Shown here piece by piece: positions 41,782 through 53,700 of a stretch of 64,000 nt of DNA. The position numbers were made by a program, and so were the translations under genes. This DNA is from Arenicola marina. Its lineage: Eukaryota; Annelida; Polychaeta; Arenicolidae. The notes under the pieces were generated by a model. The model was given only the letters and a program-made list of their open reading frames with translations. It had not been told where the DNA came from and made no database searches. The first letter of the stretch is position 1; every line of letters begins with the position of its first letter. The stretch lies in contig OZ025249.1 in NCBI GenBank assembly GCA_964019135.1, positions 2,356,001 to 2,420,000 on the forward strand. The letters run 5' to 3'.

Positions 41782-44610
41782 AATGCAGAACACCATGTAG
41801 CGATCTTTAGGACTACAGAACACCATGTACCGACCTTTAGGACTACAGAACACCATGTACCGACCTTTAGCACTGCAGAACACCATGTACCGACCTTTAG
41901 CACTGCAGAACACCATGTACCGACCTTTAAGACTGCAGAACACCATGTACCGACCTTTAGCACTGCAGAACACCATGTACCAACCTTTAGGACTGCAGAA
42001 CACCATGTACCGACGATTAGCACTGCAGAACACCATGTACCGACCTTTAGCACTGCAGAACACCATGTACCGACCTTTAGCACTGCAGAACACCATGTAC
42101 CGACCTTTAGGACTGCAGAACACCATGTACCGACCTTTAGCACTGCAGAACACTGTGTACCGACCTTTAGCACTGCAGAGTACCGTGTACCGACCTTTAG
42201 GACTACAAAACACCATGTACCGACCTTTAGCACTGCAGAACACCATGTACCAACCTTTAGCACTGCAGAACACCGTGTACCGACCTTTAGGACTACAGAA
42301 CACCATGTACCGACCTTTAAGACTGCAGAACACCATGTACCGACCTTTAGCACTGCAGAACACCATGTACCGACCTTTAGGACTGCAGAACACCATGTAC
42401 CGACCTTTAGCACTGCAGAACACTGTGTACCGACCTTTAGCACTGTAGAACACCGTGTACCGACCTTTATGACTACAGAACACCATGTACCGACCTTTAG
42501 CACTGCAGAACACCATGTACCAACCTTTAGCACTGCAGAACACCGTGTACCGACCTTTAGGACTACAGAACACCATGTACCGACCTTTAGGACTGCAGAA
42601 CACCATGTACCGACCTTTAGGACTGCAGAACACCGTGTACCGACCTTTAGGACTACAGAACACCATGTACCGACCTTTAGCACTGCAGAACACCATGTAC
42701 CAACCTTTAGCACTGCAGAACACCATGTACCGACCTTTAGGAGTGCAGAACACCATGTACCGACCTTTAGCACTGCAGAACACCATGTACCGACCTTTAG
42801 GACTACAGAACACCATGTACCGACTTTTAGCACTGCAAAACACCATGTACCGACCTTTAGCACTGCAGAACACCATGTACCGACCTTTAGGACTGCAGAA
42901 CACCATGTACCGACCTTTAGCACTGCAGAACACCGTGTACCGACCTTTAGGACTACAGAACACCATGTACCGACCTTTAGCACTGCAGAACACCATGTAC
43001 CAACCTTTAGCATTGCAGAACACCATGTACCGACCTTTAGGAGTGCAGAACACCATGTACCGACCTTTAGCACTGCAGAACACCATGTAACGACCTTTAG
43101 GACTGCAGAACACCATGTACCGACCTTTAGCACTGCAGAACACCATGTACCGACGATTAGCACAGCAGAACACCATGTACCGACCTTTAGCACTGCAGAA
43201 CACTGTGTGCCAACCTTTAGGACTACAGAACACTATGTGCCGACCCTTAAGAGTGCAGAACACCATGTACCGACCTTTAGCACTGCAGAACACCATGTAC
43301 CGACCTTTAGGACTGCAGAACACTATGTACCGACCTTTAGCACTGCAGAACACCCTGTACCGACGATTAGCACAGCAGAACACCATGTACCGACCTTTAG
43401 CACTGCAGAACACCATGTACCGACGATTAGCACAGCAGAACACCATGTACCAACCTTTAGCACTGCAGAACACTGTGTGCCAACCTTTAGGACTACAGAA
43501 CACTATGTGCCGACCCTTAAGAGTGCAGAACACCATGTACCGACCTTTAGCACTGCAGAACACCATGTACCGACCTTTAGCACTGCAGAACACCATGTAC
43601 CGACCTTTAGCAATGCAGAACACCATGTACCGACCCTTAGGACTACAGAACACCATGTACCGACCTTTAGCACTGCAGAACACCGTGTACCGACCTTTAG
43701 GACTAGAGAACACCATGTACCGACCTTTAGCACTGCAGAACACCATGTACCGACCTTTATGACTGCAGAACACCATGTACCCACCTTTAGGACTGCAGAA
43801 GACTATGTACCGACCTTTAGCACTGCAGAACACGGTGTACCGACCTTTATGACTACAGAACACCATGTACCGACCTTTAGGACTGCAGAACACCATGTAC
43901 CGACCTTTAGCACTGCAGAACACCGTGTACCGACCTTTAGGACTACAGAACACCATGTACCGACTTTTAGGACTACAGAACACCATGTACCGACCTTTAG
44001 CACTGCAGAACCCCATGTACCGACCTTTAGGACTGCAGAACACCATGTACCGACCTTTAGCACTGCAGAAGATCATGTACCGACCTTTAGGACTACAGAA
44101 CACCATGTACCGACCTTTAGGACTACAGAACACCGTGTACCGACCTTTAGCACTGCAGAACACTATGTACCGACCTTTAGCACTGCAGAACACCGTGTAC
44201 CGACCTTTAGCACTGCAGAACACCGTGTACCGACCTTTAGGACTACAGAACACCATGTACCGACCTTTAGGACTGCAGAACACTATGTACCGACCTTTAG
44301 GACTACAGAACACCATGTACCGACCTTTAGCAATGCAGAACATCATGTATCGACCTTTAGCCCTGCAGAACACCATGTACCGACCTTTAGCACTGCAGAA
44401 CACCATGTACCGACCTTTAGGACTACAGAACACCATGTACCGACCTTTAGCACTGCAGAACACCGTGTACCGACCATTAGGACTACAGAACACCATGTAC
44501 CGACCTTTAGGACTACAGAACACCATGTACTGACCTTTAGGACTACAGAACACCATGTACCGACCTTTAGGACTACAGAACACCATGTACCGACCTTTAG
44601 CACTGCAGAA

Positions 44611-45680
44611 CACCATGTACCGACCTTTAGCACTGCAGAACACCGTGTACCGACCTTTAGGACTACAGAACACCATGTACCGACCTTTAGGACTGCAGAA
44701 CACTATGTACCGACCATTAGCACTGCAGAACACCGTGTACCGACCTTTAGGACTACAGAACACCGTGTACCGACCTTTAGGACTGCACAACAACATGTTC
44801 CGACCTTTAGCAGTGCAGAACACCATGTACCGACCTTTAGGACTGCAGAACACCATGTACCGACCGTTAGGACTGCAGAACACCATGTACCGACCTTTAG
44901 CACTGCAGAACACCATGTACTGACCTTCAAGACTGCAGAACACCATGTACCGACCTTTAGCACTGCAGAACACTGTGTACCGACCTTTAGGACTACAGAA
45001 CACCATGTACCGACCTTTAGGACTGCAGAGCACCATGTACCGACCCTTAGCACTGCAGAACACCATGTACCGACCTTTAGGACTGCAGAACACCATGTAC
45101 CGACCTTTAGCACTGCAGAACACTGTGTACCGACCTTTAGGACTGCAGAACACCATGTACCGACCTTTAGGACTGCAGAACACCATGTACCGACCTTTAG
45201 CACTGCAGAACACCATGTACTGACCTTTAGGACTGCAGAACACCATGTACCGACCTTTAGCACTGCAGAACACTGTGTACCGACCTTTAGGACTACAGAA
45301 CACCATGTACCGACCTTTAGGACTGCAGAGCACCATGTACCGACCTTTAGCACTGCAGAACACCGTGTACCGACCTTTAGGACTACAGAACACCATGTAC
45401 CGACCTTTAGGACTACAGAACACCGTGTACCGACCTTTAGCACTGCAGAACACCATGTACCGACCTTTAGGACTACAGAACACCATGTACCGACATTTAG
45501 GACTACAGAACACCATGTACCGACCTTTAGCATTGCAGAACACCATGTACCGATCTTTAGGACTGTAGAACACCATGTACCGACCATTATCACTGCAGAA
45601 CACCATGTACCGACCTTTAGGACTGCAGAACACTATGTACCAACCGTTAGGACTACAGAACACCATGTACCGACCTTTAG
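44611..45680. repeat. Block duplication inside the 30-bp array, left copy
   Basis: This 1,070-bp block and the one at 45751-46820 agree unit by unit at an offset of 1,140 bp (38 units), with about five differences noticed by eye. Shared rare variants include CACAACAACATGTTCCGACC, CTGACCTTCAAG and CCATTATCACTG. It is a recent duplication of about 36 units. Confidence 0.85.
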
Positions 45681-45750
45681 GACTGCAGAACACCATGTAC
45701 CGACCTTTAGCACTGCAGAACACCATGTACTGACCTTTAGGACTGCAGAA

Positions 45751-46820
45751 CACCATGTACCGACCTTTAGCACTGCAGAACACTGTGTACCGACCTTTAG
45801 GACTACAGAACACCATGTACCGACCTTTAGGACTGCAGAACACTATGTACCGACCATTAGCACTGCAGAACACCGTGTACCGACCTTTAGGACTACAGAA
45901 CACCGTGTACCGACCTTTAGGACTGCACAACAACATGTTCCGACCTTTAGCAGTGCAGAACACCATGTACCGACCTTTAGGACTGCAGAACACCATGTAC
46001 CGACCTTTAGGACTGCAGAACACCATGTACCGACCTTTAGCACTGCAGAACACCATGTACTGACCTTCAAGACTGCAGAACACCATGTACCGACCTTTAG
46101 CACTGCAGAACACTGTGTACCGACCTTTAGGACTACAGAACACCATGTACCGACCTTTAGGACTGCAGAGCACCATGTACCGACCCTTAGCACTGCAGAA
46201 CACCATGTACCGACCTTTAGGACTGCAGAACACCATGTACCGACCTTTAGCACTGCAGAACACTGTGTACCGACCTTTAGGACTGCAGAACACCATGTAC
46301 CGACCTTTAGGACTGCAGAACACCATGTACCGACCTTTAGCACTGCAGAACACCATGTACTGAACTTTAGGACTGCAGAACACCATGTACCGACCTTTAG
46401 CACTGCAAAACACTGTGTACCGACCTTTAGGACTACAGAACACCATGTACCGACCTTTAGCACTGCAGAGCACCATGTACCGACCTTTAGCACTGCAGAA
46501 CACCGTGTACCGACCTTTAGGACTACAGAACACCATGTACCGACCTTTAGGACTACAGAACACCGTGTACCGACCTTTAGCACTGCAGAACACCATGTAC
46601 CGACCTTTAGGACTACAGAACACCATGTACCGACATTTAGGACTACAGAACACCATGTACCGACCTTTAGCATTGCAGAACACCATGTACCGATCTTTAG
46701 GACTGTAGAACACCATGTACCGACCATTATCACTGCAGAACACCATGTACCGACCTTTAGGACTGCAGAACACTATGTACCAACCGTTAGGACTACAGAA
46801 CACCATGTACCGACCTTTAG
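45751..46820. repeat. Block duplication inside the 30-bp array, right copy
   Basis: Partner of 44611-45680. Outside these limits the unit variants of the two copies no longer match, for example CAATGCAG at 46821 against GACTGCAG at 45681. Confidence 0.85.
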
Positions 46821-47123
46821 CAATGCAGAACACCATGTTCCGACCTTTAGCACTGCAGAACACCATGTACCGACCTTTAGGAGTGCAGAACACCATGTAC
46901 CGACCTTTAGCACTACAGAACAACATGTACCGACCCTTAAGACTACAGAATACCATGTACCGACCTTTAGGACTGCATAACACCGTGTACCGACCTTTAG
47001 GACTACAGAACACCATGTACCGACCTTTAGGACTACAAAACACCATGTACCGACCTTTAGGACTACAGAACACCATGTACCGACCTTTAAGACTGCAGAA
47101 CACCATGTACCGACCTTTAGGAC

Positions 47124-47520
47124 GCCTTGTTTGATATCTCTCGGCCCAGCCCTTTGTGGACCCCTCCAAGGACCTACCCCTGTATACGGGGATCAAGGGT
47201 CACGAACTGGCCCACAAAGTTTTTGGTCCCCGCCTTGGCTCGGGCTCGAATCACTCTCGCTTTCCAGGACGTTCGGAGCGAAACGTCAAACGCGATGCGC
47301 CTATTTATGGCGCACCGGATCATTACGGAGATACTACACTTGTATAAGACCATTACTACCGTCCATTTTGATTACAGAACGCTTAGGACAGAACGCATTA
47401 ACGCCTTAACTGACTGGTGTATACCGCGTGAAGCCATGCACACTCTCCCCACCCACCCCCTCCCCGTCATACTCACAATCTGCATATAGGTTAATAGTAA
47501 TAATCCTGCTTAATTTTCAG
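47124..47520 (+). other. Region between the 30-bp array and the FRRS1-like gene; possible 5'UTR intron end
   Basis: No conserved coding exon is recognised in these 400 bp. The stretch ends in TGCTTAATTTTCAG at 47507-47520, a good branch/pyrimidine/AG acceptor, 37 bp before the start codon. A 5'UTR intron that ends here, with a non-coding first exon further upstream, is plausible. A TATTTATG string near 47300 is TATA-like but unsupported. Overlapping + frames of 63-120 codons in three phases are not credible exons. Confidence 0.35.
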
Positions 47521-47557
47521 ACACATTCATTTGACAACAAAGACCTCAAGCATCACC

Positions 47558-47777
47558 ATGGTTACTCACATCACAGACGAGGCCGTAACCTTGGCGACAA
47601 TCGTAATGGTTGTTATCTTCTCGACCTGTGGTGTCCATGGATACGCCGACGGTAACATCCCTGCCTCGGCCTGTCAGTCGATGTTTCCTGACCACGGTGC
47701 ACCCGCCAAGACCTCTCCCTCCCCCTACAGCGTCACGGTCTCCAAGACGAGCTACAACCCTGGGGACACCGTCACAG
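47558..47777 (+). CDS. FRRS1-like: FRRS1-like exon 1: start, signal peptide, Reeler N-terminus
   Basis: Residues 1-73 plus one base (phase 1). The start context CATCACCATGG is strong. The hydrophobic segment AVTLATIVMVVIFS is followed by a likely cleavage after VHG, as in family members whose mature chain begins near Y-x-G-G/N. C39 in ASACQSMFPDHG is the conserved first Reeler cysteine. The donor is ACAG|GTAGGG. Confidence 0.9.
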
Positions 47778-50700
47778 GTAGGGCAGCCAGCTCGAGGGTG
47801 GGGCCGTCACAAGTACGACCCAGCCCGGGGGTGATCCTTAGAGGTACGATCCAGCCCGGGGGTGGGGCCGTCACAAGTACGACCCATCCCGGGGGTGATC
47901 CTTAGAGGTACGATCCAGCCCGAGGGTGGGGCCGTCACAAGTACGACCCAGCCCGGGGATGGGACCGTCACATACATGCCTGTGGTATATGCTCTGTGTG
48001 TGTTCTGCCTGTGGTATATGCTCTGTGTGTGTTCTGCCAATGGTATATGCTCTGTGTGTGTTCTGACTGTGGTATATGCTCTGTGTGTGTTCTGTCTGTG
48101 GTATATGCTCTGTGTGTGTTCTGACTGTGGTATATGCTCTGTGTGTGTTCTGACTGTGGTATATGCTCTGTGTGTGTTCTGTCTGTGGTATATGCTCTGT
48201 GTGTGTTCTGACTGTGGTATATGCTCTGTGTGTGTTCTGTCTGTGGTATATGCTCTGTGTGTGTTCTGCCTGTGGTATATGCTCGATGTGTGTTCTGTCT
48301 GTGGTATATGCTCTGTGTGTGTTCTGTCTGTGGTACATGCTCTGTGTGTGTTCTGACTGTGGTATATGCTCTGTGTGTGTTCTGTCTGTGGTATATGCTC
48401 TGTGTGTGTTCTGTCTGTGGTATATGCTCTGTGTGTGTTCTGTCTGTGGTATATGCTCTGTGTTTGTTCTGACTGTGGTATATGCTCTGTGTGTGTTCTG
48501 ACTGTGGTATATGCTCTGTATGTGTTCTGCCTGTGGTATATGCTCTGTGTGTGTTCTGACTGTGGTATATGCTCTGTGTGTGTTCTGACTGTGGTATATG
48601 TTCTGTGTGTGTTCTGCCTGTGGTATATGCTTTGTGTGTGTTCTGTCTGTGGTATATGCTCTGTGTGTGTTCTGACTGTGGTATATGCTCTGTGTGTGTT
48701 CTGCCTGTGGTATATGCTGTGTGTCATTTAACTGTGTGCGTTTCTATTCTCTGTGGCAGTGACCATCGCGGGTGGAGAGTTTGAGGGGTTCATGGTCGAG
48801 GCTCGGCGGGCTGACCCCAGCCTGAACACCCTGGAGGCCCTGGGCACCTTCACCCCCGTGACCAATACCCACCAGCTTTGTAACGGGGTCAGTCCACACA
48901 CATACAATATTCATATAGCTATTCGGTTTGAAAAATGAATACATTGTGAATATATTTTGTAATATAACGGCTGCAGCTTGTTGACGGCGTTATCGGAAAT
49001 GTAATTAATGGCCAATAATAATAATAATAATAATTGTGTTGATATCAAACTATGTATTCGAGATTTTGGCGGTCTCAGAGGCACAGTGTAACCAGTAGTA
49101 CCGTGTTCCGCCGCAGGGGGCGCTCAGTCATACCGATCAATTCGACCGCACGTCCATTTCATTCGAGTGGATCGCGCCCACAGACGCTCAAGGTCACATT
49201 CAGTTCAGGTAGGTCACGTGGAAATTAAGATGTACAATTTCTCTGGTCCGAATAACCACCGCCAGATGGCGCCACACTAGTGTACTTTAGATAGCGTCAT
49301 TGCAGTTGTGGATTGATAATATTGAGCTTAGCCTCCAGCCAAATTGGTTACAAAGCCCTGTTAGTTGTCAGTATATTGTCGAAGACATTTAACATTGAAT
49401 CCTACGGCGACAAATTAACTTTCTTCCATACAGCTGCACAAGCACTACGGGATCCGACCGAGACTCGACGAGACTGAGATACCTATGCTCTACGTCAATG
49501 CTATAGCATCAACGGTCTTTATCAGGCCTGCCTCTAAGCAGCTTATGTGTCATTAGAACCAGGCAAAATTTGCTGTATTGTGGCGTTGCATCGCATATTT
49601 TCGCGTATAGGGCGCATAGTTCTTAACTATCCGACAAGATATGAGCCTTTCCAGAATTCCTATGCAATTTACTGACCTGGCGGGAAAGAAAATACTTTGA
49701 TTTATTGTCTTAACTTGCTATGTCGGGGTGACTTCTGTCCAACTTTATGAAATACGCCCTCTACACGATAATATGCGATACAACGCAGTAAATAAAGCAA
49801 ATTTATGCTGCCTGGCCCTAACAGCGCCCAGTGATGTTAGAGACCGGCCTGGCCCTAACGGCACCCAGTGATGTTAGAGACCGGCCTGGCCCTAACGGCG
49901 CCCAGTGATGTTAGAGACCGGCCTGGCCCTAACAGCGCCCAGTGATGTTAGAGACCGGCCTGGCCCTAACAGCGCCCAGTGATGTTAGAGACAGGCCTGG
50001 CCCTAACAGCGCCCAGTGATGTTAGAGACCGGCCTGGCCCTAACGGCACCCAGTGATGTTAGAGACCGGCCTGGCCCTAACAGCGCCCAGTGATGTTAGA
50101 GACCGGCCTGGCCCTAACGGCGCCCAGTGATGTTAGAGACAGGCCTGGCCCTAACGGCACCCAGTGATGTTAGAGACCGGCCTGGCCCTAACAGCGCCCA
50201 GTGATGTTAGAGACCGGCCTGGCCCTAACAGCGCCCAGTGATGTTAGAGACCGGCCTGGCCCTAACAGCGCCCAGTGATGTTAGAGACCGGCCTGGCCCT
50301 AACGGCGCCCAGTGATGTTAGAGACCGGCCTGGCCCTAACAGCGCCCAGTGATGTTAGAGACCGGCCTGGCCCTAACGGCGCCCAGTGATGTTAGAGACC
50401 GGCCTGGCCCTAACAGCGCCCAGTGATGTTAGAGACCGGCCTGGCCCTAACAGCGCCCAGTGATGTTAGAGACCGGCCTGGCCCTAACGGCACCCAGTGA
50501 TGTTAGAGACAGGCCTGGCCATAACGGCACCCAGTGATGTTAGAGACCGGCCTGGCCCTAACGGCGCCCAGTGATGTTAGAGACCGGCCTGGCCATAACG
50601 GCACCCAGTGATGTTAGAGACCGGCCTGGCCCTAACGGCGCCCAGTGATGTTAGAGACCGGCCTGGCCCTAACAGCGCCCAGTGATGTTAGAGACCGGCC

Positions 50701-53700
50701 TGGCCCTAACAGCGCCCAGTGATGTTAGAGACCGGCCTGGCCCTAACGGCACCCATTGATGTTAGAGACCGGCCTGGCCCTAACGGCACCCAGTGATGTT
50801 AGAGACCGGCCTGGCCCTAACGGCACCCAGTGATGTTAGAGACCGGCCTGGCCCTAACGGCGCCCAGTGATGTTAGAGACAGGCCTGGCCCTAACGGCAC
50901 CCAGTGATGTTAGAGACAGGCCTGGCCCTAACGGCGCCCAGTGATGTTAGAGACCGGCCTGGCCATAACGGCACCCAGTGATGTTAGAGACCGGCCTGGC
51001 CCTAACGGCACCCAGTGATGTTAGAGACCGGCCTGGCCATAACGGCACCCAGTGATGTTAGAGACCGGCCTGGCCCTAACAGCGCCCAGTGATGTTAGAG
51101 ACCGGCCTGGCCATAACGGCGCCCAGTGATGCTAGAGACCGGCCTGGCCATAACGGCACCCAGTGATGTTAGAGACCGGCCTGGCCCTAACAGCGCCCAG
51201 TGATGTTAGAGACCGGCCTGGCCATAACGGCACCCAGTGATGTTAGAGACCGGCCTGGCCCTAACGGCACCCAGTGATGTTAGAGACCGGCCTGGCCATA
51301 ACGGCGCCCAGTGATGTTAGAGACAGGCCTGGCCCTAACGGCGCCCAGGGATGTTACAGACAGGCCTGGCCCTAACGGCACCCAGTGATGTTAGAGACAG
51401 GCCTGGTAACAACGGTCTATGCCGCGTACCTTCCGGGGGTTGTGTGCCTGCATGCGTTCAGACAAACAATCGGCTAACGCTGTCCTTGAAAGCACAACTG
51501 ACCACCGATTTTAATGCTTATATATCAGAATTGTAACTATCAGAATAGGTTGATGTGAGCGGTTAGACAGTTGATAAACGAGCATGCGGCTGTTCATGAG
51601 TGACAGTGACTGCAGAGATTATTACTGTTTGAGATTATTGTTTGTGTGTTGTGTTTTCCCTTACGTGTGTGACTTGTGGCCCTATTCCTTGAATTGGGCG
51701 ACTTAGGGCTATTTCACCCCCAGCCCTACATCGCCTACCTACGGTGGCGCGATGTTAGTTTCCTTTACCACAATGAGGCATATTCTGGCGAAGACGCCGC
51801 TTGGCGACACACACGGCGATCGGACGTCCGAATGGGTGAATTGACTCCGGCACTTTCGACTTTGAATGTGAGCCACGAGCTATAACACATCAAGCGACAG
51901 CGCTGATTAGGGCGTGTCGGAGCCCAGGTTGGGCAAAGCTACTTCTGTCACTACTGTTCAACCTGTGGCTGATTGTCACCTTGTTGATTGGTTTGAATGA
52001 GGTCTTGGCAATTATACTTCAATAACCATACGCTTTGCAGGGCGACTGTCGTGGAGGAGGAAAAGGACTTCTGGGTGGATGTCCTGTCACCCATCGTACG
52101 CGACCCCACGGCCCCCGACATCTCGGAGACACCGCCAGCACAGGTCAGTGGTCAGGCTCTGAGGGTGGGAGGACGGGGAGGGGGGAGGCATGGGGGAGGG
52201 AGAAGCGGAGGGGGGACAGGGTGAGGGGTAGGGGAGAGGCGGAGGGGAGACGGGATATGACTTCTGGGTTGATATCAAGTCACCCATCGTACCCGACCCC
52301 ACGGCCCCCGACATCTTAGAGACAGCGCCAGCACAGGTCAGTGGTCAGGCTCTGAGGGTGAGAGGGGGAGAGGAGGCATGGGAGAGGGAGAAGCGAAGGG
52401 CGGGGGGGGGGGGGGAGGCGCAGGGTGAGGGTGAGGGTGAGGGAGAAGCGGAGGGAGACGGGATATGACTTTTGGGTGGATGTCCTGTCGCCCATCGTAA
52501 GCGACCGCCCCGGACAGAGCGGTGCGAACGGCTATTGCAAATTGTAGTGTGCATATTAGAAGATATTGGTTTCTGTCATATATCCTTACCCTGGGTCTCT
52601 GGGTTTCTGTCATATATATTTTTTAATATTCTGTTTTCTATTATTCTAAATATTATTATATTGTTCTAAATGTTTACTGTACTATAATGTTCTCTTGTTC
52701 TAAATGCTATGATGTACTAAATGTTCTATTGGTCTAAATGTTCTAGTGTTCTAAATGTTCTATTGTTCTAAATGTTATATGGTTCTAAGGATTCTATTGT
52801 TCTAAATTTTCCATTGTTTTATTGTTTTAAATGCTATGGTGTCCTATGTGTTCTAAACGGTTCAAATATTTTAAATGTTTTAAATGTTTTAAATGTTTCA
52901 AATGTTTTAAATGTTCTAAATGTTTCAAATGTTCTAATGTGTTAATGTTTTATTGTTCTAAATATTCTATTGTTCTCTATATGTCTAAACATTCTTCCAT
53001 CTTGTCTCTTCATATTGCTCAGAATTGTGGAAGCGCCGCGGGTTGCTTCAGCTACCCTACCGGTTGCCAAGGCGACGCCTGCGTGGCTTCTATTACATGG
53101 ACGCCGGAAGGCTTCACGACAGGACGCAAGAGGCGTCAGACGGCGACGACACCGGCCTACGTCGACATCACGCTGACAGGCGACACAGACGGATACGTGG
53201 CCGTCGGCTTGTCCACCGACCAGAGCATGGTATGTAGGTCTACGGTAAACGTCCGTGGTAAACGGTCCTTCAGCTGTAGTCGTCTCACCTTATCGCTCGC
53301 ACAGTAGCGCTCTCTTCGCGTCAGTCTCACAGTGTCTGTCTCATTCTGTTTGTTTTCAGGGAACTGACAGTGTCATGGAGTGCGTGAACGATGGCGGGAC
53401 CGTGAGAGCCCGTATGTCCTACAACGAGGGCCTCACCAACCAAGAGGACAAGGTGGGATATAATCAATCGTTATCAACTGTTAAACAGACAGCGCTAAGA
53501 AGTAGAAATAAGCATGGAAACCCATCTTTTTTGTACATTAACTGGTTCTATAAACATATGAATACCAAATATATGGTACGGACATATATGGCTCCTACCG
53601 GTTTGTTTTGGCCGCTAACGCATCACGTGTGCCCAAAAAATATAAACATTTTGGCGAAACTCATTTTGGAAATCAGATGTAATGCTCTTTAAACTGGTGT

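Larger units (their letters stand above)
41782..47123. repeat. 30-bp minisatellite (about 178 units)
   Basis: The unit GCAGAACACCATGTACCGAC plus CTTTAG[GC]ACT is repeated head to tail for 5.3 kb with no visible length change. Variation is concentrated at two CpG sites: CACCRTG/CACTGTG, and CCGACC with CCAACC and CTGACC. G/C at the first base after TTTAG and A/G in ACTRCAG also vary. Since 30 is a multiple of three, frames of more than 1,800 codons stay open on both strands at once (TAEHHVPTFS on +, SPKGRYMVFC on -), while another + frame is closed several times by CGA to TGA. I read it as non-coding minisatellite just upstream of the FRRS1-like gene. Confidence 0.93.
49486..51662. repeat. Dispersed repeat family C, copy 2 (split by the TIR element)
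   Basis: The two parts, 49486-49518 and 51410-51662, correspond to the repeat at 37758-38546 (CTCTACGTCAATGC, TACCTTCCGG, GAGCGGTTAG, CAGTTGATAAAC). The insertion splits it at the AACGGTCT site. At the position of the 502-bp insertion in copy 1 this copy has only GAATAGGTT, so the two insertions happened separately. Confidence 0.65.

Noticed and set aside
47127-47489. Possible exon or tRNA-like B box (CTCGGGCTCGAATCAC near 47239)
   Set aside because: No A box, cloverleaf or conserved peptide could be found nearby.
47531-47557. Upstream in-frame start for the FRRS1-like gene
   Set aside because: The codon there is TTG. The ATG at 47558 has a strong context and directly precedes the signal peptide.
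47807-48731. Frames of 83-306 codons (ALCVFCLWYML and THTEHIPQ types)
   Set aside because: They are products of the 29-bp repeat in intron 1, open in several phases on both strands.
49811-51405. CRISPR-like reading of the regular 37-bp repeat
   Set aside because: There are no unique spacers, the units are directly adjacent, and the surroundings are eukaryotic.
52259-52336. A functional second exon 4
   Set aside because: It lacks an acceptor and the 5' part of the exon, and its offset of 193 bp is not in frame.
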